Below are positions 30,201-37,485 of a DNA stretch of 64,000 nt, piece after piece. Source of the DNA: SKPS01 sp964469215. Its GTDB lineage: Bacteria > Bacteroidota > Bacteroidia > Bacteroidales > SKPS01. The notes beneath the pieces were generated by a model. That model ran no database searches and had not been told where the DNA came from. It saw only the letters and a list, made by a program, of their open reading frames with translations. The translations under genes and the position numbers were made by a program. Within the stretch, counting starts at the first letter, position 1, and every line of letters begins with the position of its first letter. The DNA is taken from NCBI GenBank assembly GCA_964469215.1, contig CAYXYB010000003.1, forward strand, positions 140,417-204,416. Reading direction: 5' to 3'.

Positions 30201-30925
30201 TCAGTGCCGCTGCAGCTCTGGAAATAAGAAACCTCGCCTTGCTTACCGGCAAACCCGGCAAGCATGCCAGCGGCGTAGTTGCTCTCAGGGAGAAAAACAA
30301 TGCACAGGGATTGTTCGACATGGGTATAAATCCCGGATTATTACCCGGAGGTGTCGATATTAATGATGACCAACATCTTAACAAGATAAAAGAAACATTA
30401 GGTGTTAATGGGATTAATTCAGAAATACCCTGCATAACCACACTTCTTGAAGAGAAAAGGTTAAAAATTGCCCTGATATTTGGTGAAGATCCAGCAGGCA
30501 CGGCTATCAATAAGTCTAAGGTAATTAATTGGCTCAAGGGTATCCCTTTTAAAGTTGTTTCTGATTATTTTCTTACTGAAACTGCTGTAATGTCAGATAT
30601 AGTCTTGCCCGCCACTTTTCCGATTGAAATGGATGGAAGCTTCACCAATACTCAGCGGTATATAAAGCAATTTACAAAGCAGGCTGAACCAAAGCCATCT
30701 GTCACAAGCCATGAAATTCTTTCTGCTTTACTCTCTGCTTTTGGTATTGAACCTGCAAACAATCCTAATGACATACTTTCCGAAGCACTTAAGCTTATTC
30801 CTGAAGTCAAACCCATTTCACGATTCGATTGGCATGAAAAAGATAGTGAGGAGCCTCTATTCCAATACGGATGCGATTATATTGTGAAGCTAATTGCAGA
30901 AAAGATAGAACGTTCAATTTATTAG
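27239..30925 (+). CDS. NuoG/GltD/ferredoxin/molybdopterin-like fusion oxidoreductase
   Basis: A 1228-residue modular redox protein. Order: plant-type [2Fe-2S] domain (Cys36, 47, 50, 64); a GltD/NfnB-like segment with CVAPCKLTCP and CGRVCVRPCEVACRR, FAD loop IIGAGPGG (Gly202) and NAD(P) loop VVGGGNTAMD (near 334), and GIFAAGDGVTGPAT; a Cys segment CLECGCVEYFTC; a bis-[4Fe-4S] ferredoxin from Cys633; then a molybdopterin-oxidoreductase-like C-terminal region (about 740-1228). That last region has neither the usual CxxC-type iron-sulfur motif nor an obvious catalytic Cys/Sec ligand, so it is NuoG-like rather than formate dehydrogenase. Together with its neighbours it is predicted to move electrons between NAD(P)H, ferredoxin and quinone or an unknown acceptor; bifurcation is inference. 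Confidence 0.85.
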   Translation: MEELNLILNGKPARGQKGETILIAATRYGIEIPTLCNDPRIEPYSSCYVCVVEVEGIKTLQPACSTRIAEGMRIETENERIRKARKTALDLLMSNHYADCVAPCKLTCPAGVDVQGYISLIEKGLYSEAVALIKEVNPLPAICGRVCVRPCEVACRRNLLDEGAAVGIDYLKRFAADRDLESDNKYIPVVAEPTGKKVAIIGAGPGGLSAAYFLQKEGHHCDLFEASPAAGGWLRYGIPEYRLPNDLLQKEVDNITELGANIFYNTRLGDNLSYGELKKNYDSVILTIGSQIGTGVGCEGDEAEGVYPGITFLKNMEITGQKYDFKGKIVAVVGGGNTAMDCCRTSVRCGADRVIVVYRRTEKEMPANPIEIHESKLEGVEYMFLTNPVKINKDEDGKLKSMTLIRMELGEPDSSGRRRPVPVDGSEFDIEIDLILAAIGQKTDVNFIDDINKHTDQGELRINRWGDIDADRQTLQTGVPGIFAAGDGVTGPATLIEAIAQARIASRSCNQYLQGIELSPEPFLFISKKDNFTFQDKNEYKGKYANQLREEMPVLNPEDRINFNEVEMGYANENIAQHETARCLECGCVEYFTCDLKKHATTYGAEQKRYDGEFKSYDVDFSHPFIEIDNNKCILCSRCIRVCKEVVGASALGLVNRGFQTYVAPAMGRSLNDTHCESCGMCISACPTAAISENVIFKPGPVKLDEMNAVDPFTSEGFEIRLLHKAGYVMRSEGQQSPQNTDCNIGSHAKFGYNYLNDKNRIVKPLLKENGSFKEISFEDALSIIIKKINDYRPEETAFFAGGRLTNEELYQIQKLARFGVKTNNIHSFLYIGRGKGYQSVTNDNVPFMEIKDANRIYLIGDRLNILNPLINHIVFSKKFRDSIPVELITTNKQSKLAAKVDKVHFIKSYHHFFKAVNFYLLANVKQNQFYIDTSCEGFDQYSKALMNENYDDLLEAAGGCAKECLENIGINYNIDHESIIIYSMQELSAAAALEIRNLALLTGKPGKHASGVVALREKNNAQGLFDMGINPGLLPGGVDINDDQHLNKIKETLGVNGINSEIPCITTLLEEKRLKIALIFGEDPAGTAINKSKVINWLKGIPFKVVSDYFLTETAVMSDIVLPATFPIEMDGSFTNTQRYIKQFTKQAEPKPSVTSHEILSALLSAFGIEPANNPNDILSEALKLIPEVKPISRFDWHEKDSEEPLFQYGCDYIVKLIAEKIERSIY

Positions 30926-30946
30926 TTAACCATTAAAATCAGATAA

Positions 30947-31402
30947 ATGAAAGAGTTCAATTCAATTAATGACATTCTGGAATTTGCCATGAATGAAGAG
31001 CAACAGGCAGTTGACTTTTACACCATTCTTGCAGTACAGGCTAAAACTGATGACATGAAACAGATTTTCGAAGAATTTGCCAGTGAAGAAATTGCCCACA
31101 AGGCTCGTCTGGCAAAAATCATGGAGGAAGGTACATTTATAACTCCTGTTGAATCTATCAAGGACATGAAAATCGCTGATTTCACGATTAATGTAGTGCC
31201 ATCAAATAATATGAGCTACCATGATGCACTGGTCCTAGCTATGAGAAAAGAGAAAGCCGCTTTTAAACTATACACTTCACTAGCCAACAGAGCTCCGGAT
31301 GCTGCAATGCGTTCTGTTTTTTTATCTCTTGCACAGGAGGAATCAAAGCATAAACTCAGATTCGAAATCGAGTATGACGAGTATGTTTTGCGAGAGAATT
31401 AG
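30947..31402 (+). CDS. Rubrerythrin-like ferritin-family protein
   Basis: A 151-residue four-helix diiron protein. Ligand candidates: Glu in MNEEQQAVDFY, ExxH in SEEIAHKAR, Glu in MRKEKAAFKLY and ExxH in QEESKHKLRFE. The C-terminal rubredoxin domain of true rubrerythrin is absent. Family members reduce peroxide or handle iron in anaerobes, taking electrons from NADH-linked redox proteins, so a link with the upstream redox complex is sensible. It starts 22 bp after that gene and 18 bp before the radical SAM gene. Confidence 0.85.
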   Translation: MKEFNSINDILEFAMNEEQQAVDFYTILAVQAKTDDMKQIFEEFASEEIAHKARLAKIMEEGTFITPVESIKDMKIADFTINVVPSNNMSYHDALVLAMRKEKAAFKLYTSLANRAPDAAMRSVFLSLAQEESKHKLRFEIEYDEYVLREN

Positions 31403-31419
31403 ACGAAAAAAATCCGCTT

Positions 31420-32367
31420 ATGGTAAAGCGCTTCAGGAAGGTATATGTTGAGGTAACCAACAGATGCAATCTTAACTGCTCCTTCTGTGTTTCAGTGAAG
31501 AGAGAACCGAAATTCATGGAGATCGGTCATTTCCGTATAATTACAAGCAAGATCCGATCCTTTACCGATCAAATAATGCTCCATGTGCTTGGAGAACCTT
31601 TATTGCATCCCGATCTTGAAACAATCCTTGATATTGCAGATGAAAATAAGTTGCTGGTGAATATTACTTCCAATGGGGTCTTGCTTAAGAACATGGTCGG
31701 GCTCCTGCAGAAAAAAAAGTCCCTTCGGCAGATAAACATTTCACTGCACAGTAAAGGGGGATATACTAATGAGAAAGATGCATCAGAGTATATCGATGAA
31801 ATGATAGGTGTTTCCCGGGATATTATAAATTCTTCCGGCATTATTGTGTCAATGCGTCTATGGAACATTTCAGATGGAGATCAGGAAGCAGATCATTATA
31901 ACATCAGGGTTGCACAGATGCTTGAGAAAGCTTTCCGGAAAAAGATCTTGCTCCAGACTATCGGGTACACGAGAATGGGCATGAAATTAAAAGATCAGTT
32001 ATATCTGAATTTTGACAATCGTTTTGCATGGCCCCGGCTAGAGGGAACTATATCAGAACATCAAGGTTTTTGTTATGGTTTGAGGCACCATGTTGCAGTA
32101 TTGACAGATGGAACTGTAGTTCCCTGTTGTCTTGACAATAAAGGTGATATCCCTCTTGGAAATCTTCTGACCGAAAACATGGATGACATATTATCCGCAA
32201 TAAGGAGCAGGAATATTATTTCAGGATTTTCAGAACGCCGTGCTGTAGAACCATTGTGCATCAGGTGCACCTATAAAAACAGATTCAACAATAACAAATC
32301 TCAGATGCGAAGCATCCCTAAAATTGCTTCATCCATAAAAGGACCTCCGGGATACCGGGTAGTATAG
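31420..32367 (+). CDS. Radical SAM/SPASM enzyme
   Basis: A 315-residue enzyme with the radical SAM triad CNLNCSFC near the N-terminus and a SPASM/twitch-type C-terminal Cys region (GFCYGLRHH, VPCCLDN, EPLCIRC). Radical SAM-SPASM proteins act as peptide or protein modifiers and anaerobic maturases. No precursor peptide was seen nearby. It ends the five-gene run starting at 24881. Its last 67 bp overlap a convergent gene, which could cause transcriptional interference. The substrate is unknown. Confidence 0.87.
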   Translation: MVKRFRKVYVEVTNRCNLNCSFCVSVKREPKFMEIGHFRIITSKIRSFTDQIMLHVLGEPLLHPDLETILDIADENKLLVNITSNGVLLKNMVGLLQKKKSLRQINISLHSKGGYTNEKDASEYIDEMIGVSRDIINSSGIIVSMRLWNISDGDQEADHYNIRVAQMLEKAFRKKILLQTIGYTRMGMKLKDQLYLNFDNRFAWPRLEGTISEHQGFCYGLRHHVAVLTDGTVVPCCLDNKGDIPLGNLLTENMDDILSAIRSRNIISGFSERRAVEPLCIRCTYKNRFNNNKSQMRSIPKIASSIKGPPGYRVV

Positions 32368-33305
32368 TCAAAGTTTAACCATACATTATCGTCCCTGCCC
32401 AAATGGTAATAGATACTTCCTCCTAATGATTCCTTAAGGAAAAGTTTACGCTTGATAAGATTTATAATTTTATCGAAATCACGCATATGACAAATCTTTA
32501 CCTCAGGATAAAGATGACTTTTGGTGTGAATAAGCCGCACTTCACCTCCTACGGCTTTTATACATGCCGCCATCAATATACTGTAGTCATCACAATCACC
32601 TGACAGGTGATGCATTGATTCACTGGCTTTTGCATAATACTCCTCCCCTGCCGGATCAGGAATATATGTCCATTTAACCACCTCTGAAAAGATGCTGAAA
32701 TATCGAATAACATTTCCGTATTCGCGATAAAGTGCCAGTTCTGTAAAGTTAGCCTGCGAGATATTAATGGCATAATTTCTGACATCAGGATTTTGATAAT
32801 CAATCGCATCACGAATTTGCCGTGCATTACGTATGGTCATTTTTTCATCCTTCAAAAAAGGAATCTTCACAGGATTTGATTCTACGTAAGAAACCAGATC
32901 CTGATATCGGTTTACAAAATTGGAATATGTGTACCATCCCGACAAATGGCTCAATAACAGCAAAACAATGGCTGTAACTGCTACATAAAAAACAAGATGC
33001 TCAATAAGCCCCAGGATAATTCTGAGAGCAACAAAAACAATTACTCCTGTGAGGATATGATCTAGTCTGATATCATTACCATCAAACCTGATTATAAAAT
33101 CGGGCACATATCGATAAATCATAATAAATAGTGGAATGGTGATGATGAATGAAACCAGGATGAGAATTATATTCATTACAGGTCGCTGCCATCGCGTTTT
33201 TGGATTAATCCTCAAACCCATGAGAGGTCTTTTTCTTTTTCTACCAGAAGTCTTTACCCCATCTTTCATATCACGTAAATAACGACTACAAATATCAGAA
33301 AACAT
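32301..33305 (-). CDS. Membrane transglutaminase-like protein
   Basis: A 334-residue protein with about three transmembrane stretches (residues about 40-150: IILILVSFIITIPLFIMI, HILTGVIVFVALRIILGL, AVTAIVLLLLSHLSG) followed by a transglutaminase-like domain. Catalytic candidates are Cys in SGDCDDYSIL, His in TKSHLYPEV and Asp in LNFDYT. It differs from the DUF3857 protein at 1173. Its predicted place is the cytoplasmic membrane with the domain outside. Convergent with and overlapping the radical SAM gene. Confidence 0.78.
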   Translation of the reverse strand: MFSDICSRYLRDMKDGVKTSGRKRKRPLMGLRINPKTRWQRPVMNIILILVSFIITIPLFIMIYRYVPDFIIRFDGNDIRLDHILTGVIVFVALRIILGLIEHLVFYVAVTAIVLLLLSHLSGWYTYSNFVNRYQDLVSYVESNPVKIPFLKDEKMTIRNARQIRDAIDYQNPDVRNYAINISQANFTELALYREYGNVIRYFSIFSEVVKWTYIPDPAGEEYYAKASESMHHLSGDCDDYSILMAACIKAVGGEVRLIHTKSHLYPEVKICHMRDFDKIINLIKRKLFLKESLGGSIYYHLGRDDNVWLNFDYTTRYPGGPFMDEAILGMLRI

Positions 33306-33462
33306 TTAATGACAATGGCAAAACATCTGGCAGAATTCTTATACTCAGTTGGCCGAACTTGTTCAGGCTTCTAAATTATTTACATTAATAATGCTATGAA
33401 CTTTTTAATCTCTTAGCAAATTAATGACTAAATATAATTTTGAGATGCCTGATGAATATAGG

Positions 33463-33618
33463 TTGACAGGCTTTGTGCAGTGTCTTGTTTTTAAAATTCA
33501 TTCTTTCATGTGAGCCGTATACAAGGAATGTCAGAAAGCATTGCAACTGAACATTAGTTGTAAAAAGGCACTAATAAAATAAGGTGTCTTGAAAAAAACT
33601 CTGCTCAAAGCCTGTCAA
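33463..33618. mobile_element. MITE-like 156-bp element with 18-bp terminal inverted repeats
   Basis: The left end TTGACAGGCTTTGTGCAG (33463-33480) matches the reverse complement of the right end CTGCTCAAAGCCTGTCAA (33601-33618) at 17 of 18 positions. The 120-bp interior has no gene. Flanks show no clear target-site duplication, so it could instead be a hairpin or regulatory structure. Confidence 0.45.
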
Positions 33619-33665
33619 ACCATATCCATTCTCAGCACCCCAAAAAAGATTTGACCAAATTAATC

Positions 33666-33695
33666 TTGGCTAAATTCAAATAAAATCTAATTTTG
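33666..33695 (+). promoter_or_regulatory. Promoter-like TTG-N19-TAATTTTG
   Basis: A TTG at 33666-33668 and a -7 box TAATTTTG at 33688-33695 are separated by 19 bp, the spacing of Bacteroidota sigma-ABfr-type promoters. It would drive the signalling block from 33723. Confidence 0.5.
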
Positions 33696-33722
33696 TAGAT
33701 TCAAACCAGCCTTTGCAGGCAA

Positions 33723-35186
33723 ATGAAGAAGCGATTCAGGGAATCTGTTGCATACAAGACTAAGATCAATAATGCTGCCGGCATTGGTCTTAACAGAATT
33801 ACTCTTGCCTTTAAAAACGGTTACGAAGATGAATTTCAGAAGAAATATTTCGAAAATTCACTTGTTCAGTTCAGAATAGCTTTTGTTCTGGTCGCCATCC
33901 TGTATGGAATATTCGGAATTCTGGATTCAATAATAGTACCCGATTATACAACCGTTTTCCATATTATAAGATTCGGAATTGTAATCCCTTTTCTGACAAT
34001 TGTTTTTGCACTATCATTTACCAAGTTCTTTATCAAGATATGGCAGGTGATGCTGTTGCTTAGCTTTATTATTGCTGGAGCCGGTATCAGTGCCATGTTG
34101 ATAATGGTACCTGCAAATTTTGCCTATTATGCGGGAATGATGCTGATATTTATTGCCGGATATTTCTTTATTAAGCTCAGGTTTCTAAGGGCTTCCATTG
34201 CTGGATTGACAACTCTTGCCTTTTACAACATAGGTGCAATATATTTTTCAGACATATCAATACCCTTTCTGGTAAACAATAACTTCTTTTATTTATCAGC
34301 TAACCTCATTGGTATGTTTGCTGCTTATAATATCGAGTTTTTTGCACGTAAAGATTTTATTCAAAACAAAATTCTCGATTCACAGAAAGCTGAGCTTGAG
34401 GAGTGGAACAACAATCTGGAAAGGCTTGTTGAAGAGCGAACCGAAGAACTAAAAAAGGCAAAAGAGCGGGCAGAACAGTCGGACAGACTAAAATCTGCCT
34501 TCCTGGCCAATATGAGTCATGAGATACGCACCCCGATGAATGGTATTCTAGGGTATTCACAGCTTCTTCTTGAAGCTGAGGACAAAGAGGAGCTGACTCT
34601 TTTTGTGGAGGTGATAAAGGAAAACGGCAAGCACCTTTTAACTTTGATAAATGATATTATCGACCTTTCAAAGATTGAAGCCGGAATGTTTCAGCTAAAT
34701 GAGAGTGAGCTAAACGTTAATGACCTGGTTGAGGAGGTGTTGGTTCTATTTAGTCATGATCCTAAAATTATATCAGGAGACATAACCATATCAAGTCATA
34801 AACCTCTGCCGCATGACCGGGATATGATTCATGCCGATCCTACTCGCCTTAAACAGGTGCTGATAAACCTTACAAGCAACGCCTGTAAATTCACCAATAA
34901 AGGTACTATTGACCTGGGATATGAGCTTAAAGGGAATGTGCTTGAATTTTTTGTTAAAGATACCGGTATAGGGATTGATAAAAATGATCAGAAACAGATA
35001 TTTGAGAGGTTCATGCAGGCAACTACGAACCATACTCCGACACATCTTGGAACAGGACTTGGTCTGGCAATTTCAAGAGCATTTGTAAATCTTTTTGGTG
35101 GAATAATATGGGTTGAGAGTGAACCGGATGTAGGTTCTGCTTTCTACTTTACAATCCCATATAAAGTTGTTTCGTCCACTTATTGA
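33723..35186 (+). CDS. Membrane sensor histidine kinase
   Basis: A 487-residue kinase. An N-terminal integral-membrane sensor with about six transmembrane segments (residues about 50-205) is followed by a coiled coil (215-255) and a HisKA/HATPase core: H266 in SHEIRTPMNGI, N box NLTSNACKF, G1 DTGIGI, F box FERFMQ and G2 GTGLGLAIS. It lacks a fused receiver domain, but a stand-alone receiver gene follows immediately (30 bp), so phosphotransfer to it is likely. The ligand is unknown. Confidence 0.92.
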   Translation: MKKRFRESVAYKTKINNAAGIGLNRITLAFKNGYEDEFQKKYFENSLVQFRIAFVLVAILYGIFGILDSIIVPDYTTVFHIIRFGIVIPFLTIVFALSFTKFFIKIWQVMLLLSFIIAGAGISAMLIMVPANFAYYAGMMLIFIAGYFFIKLRFLRASIAGLTTLAFYNIGAIYFSDISIPFLVNNNFFYLSANLIGMFAAYNIEFFARKDFIQNKILDSQKAELEEWNNNLERLVEERTEELKKAKERAEQSDRLKSAFLANMSHEIRTPMNGILGYSQLLLEAEDKEELTLFVEVIKENGKHLLTLINDIIDLSKIEAGMFQLNESELNVNDLVEEVLVLFSHDPKIISGDITISSHKPLPHDRDMIHADPTRLKQVLINLTSNACKFTNKGTIDLGYELKGNVLEFFVKDTGIGIDKNDQKQIFERFMQATTNHTPTHLGTGLGLAISRAFVNLFGGIIWVESEPDVGSAFYFTIPYKVVSSTY

Positions 35187-35215
35187 TTCAATATTAATTA
35201 ATCTGATTGAGTGTC

Positions 35216-35605
35216 ATGGATATAAATTTGGAAAACTGGAAAGGTAAAAAGATACTAGTAGCTGACGATACCCCTACAAACTATTTGCTCATTGAAACCG
35301 CTCTGAGGAAATATAATGTTGAACTTCTTTGGGCAAAAAACGGAATGGAAGCTGTTGAGATTTGCAGAAACAACAGTGATATCGACCTGGTGCTAATGGA
35401 TATCAGGATGCCAATAATGGATGGCTATGAATCTTCCCGTCTTATAAGAGAGTTTAGACCTGAACTGCCGATTATTGCTCAAACCTCATATGCAATGCAA
35501 GGTGACCGTGAACAAAGCATCACATCAGGATGTTCGGACTACCTTGCCAAACCTATAAGCCTCAGTGAACTTAAGGAATTAATAAATAAGTATTTAACAC
35601 AATAA
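35216..35605 (+). CDS. Single-domain response regulator
   Basis: A receiver-only protein with acidic pocket VADDTPTN, phosphorylation Asp62 in LMDIRMP and a Lys in YLAKPIS. No output domain follows, so it probably relays phosphate or acts by protein contact. The frame extends to a TTG at 35207; I chose the ATG at 35216 (129 aa). It lies between the kinase and the receiver-kinase gene (19 bp to the next). Confidence 0.92.
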   Translation: MDINLENWKGKKILVADDTPTNYLLIETALRKYNVELLWAKNGMEAVEICRNNSDIDLVLMDIRMPIMDGYESSRLIREFRPELPIIAQTSYAMQGDREQSITSGCSDYLAKPISLSELKELINKYLTQ

Positions 35606-35624
35606 ACTATAAGATTGATTTTCA

Positions 35625-36683
35625 ATGGAAGATTTTCAACTCCATCAGATTTCTGTACTTTTTGTTGAAGACAATGAGAGCATCAGAAATCTTTACATTA
35701 AATGGCTCGAGAAGAGGATACAGGAGGTACATTATGCCGCAAACGGGCAGGAAGGTATGGAACTTTTCGACAAATACCAGCCCGACCTTCTCATTTCAGA
35801 CATCAGTATGCCACTTATTAATGGCCTTGATATGATCAGAAAGATCAAACAGGCCAACCCCGGATTATACGTGGTAATAATGAGTGCATATTCCTTTAAG
35901 GAATACTTTCTTGAAGCAATAAGCCTTGGTGTTAACGGCTATCTGATAAAACCGGTTGAGCCTGATAAGCTTTATGCTATGGTTGATGAACTTGCTGGAT
36001 ATATTTTGATGCACAGAGCATTGGAAGAAAAAGAACGCAAAAGGCAGATCGCTGAATCGAATTTAAAAAAATCTCTTGAAGAGAAGGAAATCTTGCTTAA
36101 GGAGGTCCATCACAGAGTAAAAAACAACATGCAGATTATATCCAGTATTTTAAAGATGCAGGAACGTCTTATAGATGACCCTAAACTAAAAACAGTTCTT
36201 GGAGAAAGTCAGAACAGGATCAGGTCAATGGCTCTGATACATGAGAATCTCTATCGAAATGAAAACCTTGCAAATATCCAGTTTAAAAATTATGTCCAAT
36301 CACTTGTAAACACGATTTCAAGAAGCTATTTTGATCAACAGAAGAAGGTGACATTCCGGTTCGATATTGAGGATGTTTTTCTGCCGATAGATATTGGCAT
36401 TCCGTGTGGACTTATTATCAATGAGTTAATCAGCAATGCTTTCAAACATGCTTTCCCTGACAGGGATAAGGGACTGATCAGGATTGCTCTTGAACATACC
36501 GGTAACGGCTCATATGTTCTATCGGTCTCTGATGACGGGATCGGTATTGATGGTTCTTTCAGCCCTGAATCTGCTAATTCATTGGGCATGAGGATAGTAT
36601 ACAAATTAATCCAGCAAATCGAAGGCAATTTATCATTCGATTTTTCAGATGGAACAAAGTATTTTATTAGTTTTAATTTATAA
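35625..36683 (+). CDS. Receiver-histidine kinase fusion (HisKA_2 type)
   Basis: A 352-residue protein: N-terminal receiver (Asp59 in LISDISMP, VVIMSAYS, YLIKPVEP), a linking helix, then a HisKA_2-type dimerisation domain (EVHHRVKNNMQIISS; His163 is the likely phosphoacceptor) and HATPase with NELISNAFKHAF and DDGIGID. This unusual order, receiver before kinase, suggests its kinase is gated by phosphorylation from the neighbouring kinase. It is predicted soluble. The LytTR regulator follows after 12 bp. Confidence 0.9.
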   Translation: MEDFQLHQISVLFVEDNESIRNLYIKWLEKRIQEVHYAANGQEGMELFDKYQPDLLISDISMPLINGLDMIRKIKQANPGLYVVIMSAYSFKEYFLEAISLGVNGYLIKPVEPDKLYAMVDELAGYILMHRALEEKERKRQIAESNLKKSLEEKEILLKEVHHRVKNNMQIISSILKMQERLIDDPKLKTVLGESQNRIRSMALIHENLYRNENLANIQFKNYVQSLVNTISRSYFDQQKKVTFRFDIEDVFLPIDIGIPCGLIINELISNAFKHAFPDRDKGLIRIALEHTGNGSYVLSVSDDGIGIDGSFSPESANSLGMRIVYKLIQQIEGNLSFDFSDGTKYFISFNL

Positions 36684-36695
36684 CATCAAGTAATT

Positions 36696-37451
36696 ATGTC
36701 GAAGTATAATATATTAATCGTTGAAGATGAGTTTCTTGTCGGGGCAGATATTGAAGAGAGCCTTGTTTCTCTTGGATACCAGGTTCAGAATTGCGTGGCA
36801 AGTGGACCTGCTGCAATTGCAGAGGTTGAAAGAAATCTTCCTGATATAATTCTTATGGATATCAGGCTAAAAGGTGAAATGACTGGTATTGAAGCAGCAA
36901 AGATTATTGTCGAAAAACATGATGTACCTATAATTTATCTTACTGCGAATGCTGATCTCCACACCATTGAACAAGCAAAAACATCCCTGCCTTATGGATA
37001 TATAATAAAACCCTATACGGAAAAGGATTTGCAGACAACCATTGAAATTGCCAGGTTTAAATTCGAAAATGACATTCAGGTGAGAATAGAAAGCGAGCAA
37101 TATAATGCCTTGTTTAAGCAAAGTGCTGATGGTGAAAAACCCGGCTTTTTTGATGGTGAGAACGGTTTGATAAGATTACAGCTATCTGACATATATTATA
37201 TTGAAGAGCAGGAAAATAAAACCTGCAAGGTGTATATGCGCGATACTACCAACATAATTACACGACCACTAGACCAGATTTCCAACCGTTTTCCGGACGA
37301 TACCTTTATCAGGGTAAATGACCGATGTATTGTTAATAAAAACAGGATCTTTCTGGCAAAAGCCCCTGAAATAATCATTGCTGACAAAATGGCTGTAATT
37401 ACTGTAGATAAATCACGTATGTCTGATCTGGAATCAATTTTCAAGAGTTAA
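36696..37451 (+). CDS. LytTR-family response regulator
   Basis: A 251-residue regulator: receiver with Asp55 in LMDIRLKGEMTG, TANAD and KPYTEKD, then a C-terminal LytTR DNA-binding domain (DIYYIEEQENKTCKVYM, FIRVNDRCIVNKNRI). LytTR regulators usually control envelope or secretion genes. It ends 34 bp before the PhcB-like methyltransferase gene and is the DNA-binding output of the block. Target promoters are unknown. Confidence 0.92.
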   Translation: MSKYNILIVEDEFLVGADIEESLVSLGYQVQNCVASGPAAIAEVERNLPDIILMDIRLKGEMTGIEAAKIIVEKHDVPIIYLTANADLHTIEQAKTSLPYGYIIKPYTEKDLQTTIEIARFKFENDIQVRIESEQYNALFKQSADGEKPGFFDGENGLIRLQLSDIYYIEEQENKTCKVYMRDTTNIITRPLDQISNRFPDDTFIRVNDRCIVNKNRIFLAKAPEIIIADKMAVITVDKSRMSDLESIFKS

Positions 37452-37485
37452 CTTCTTTCCTTTAAAGGTATCTTAACAATCCGAA

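Larger units (their letters stand above)
33306..33722. other. Intergenic region with a MITE-like inverted repeat element
   Basis: 417 bp without a gene. It holds an inverted-repeat pair at 33463-33480 and 33601-33618 and a promoter-like pair for the kinase gene at 33666-33695. No coding stretch was recognised. Confidence 0.6.

Noticed and set aside
27239..30925. Call as formate dehydrogenase alpha subunit
   Set aside because: The C-terminal region lacks the Fe-S Cys set and a catalytic Cys/Sec, so formate oxidation is not supported.
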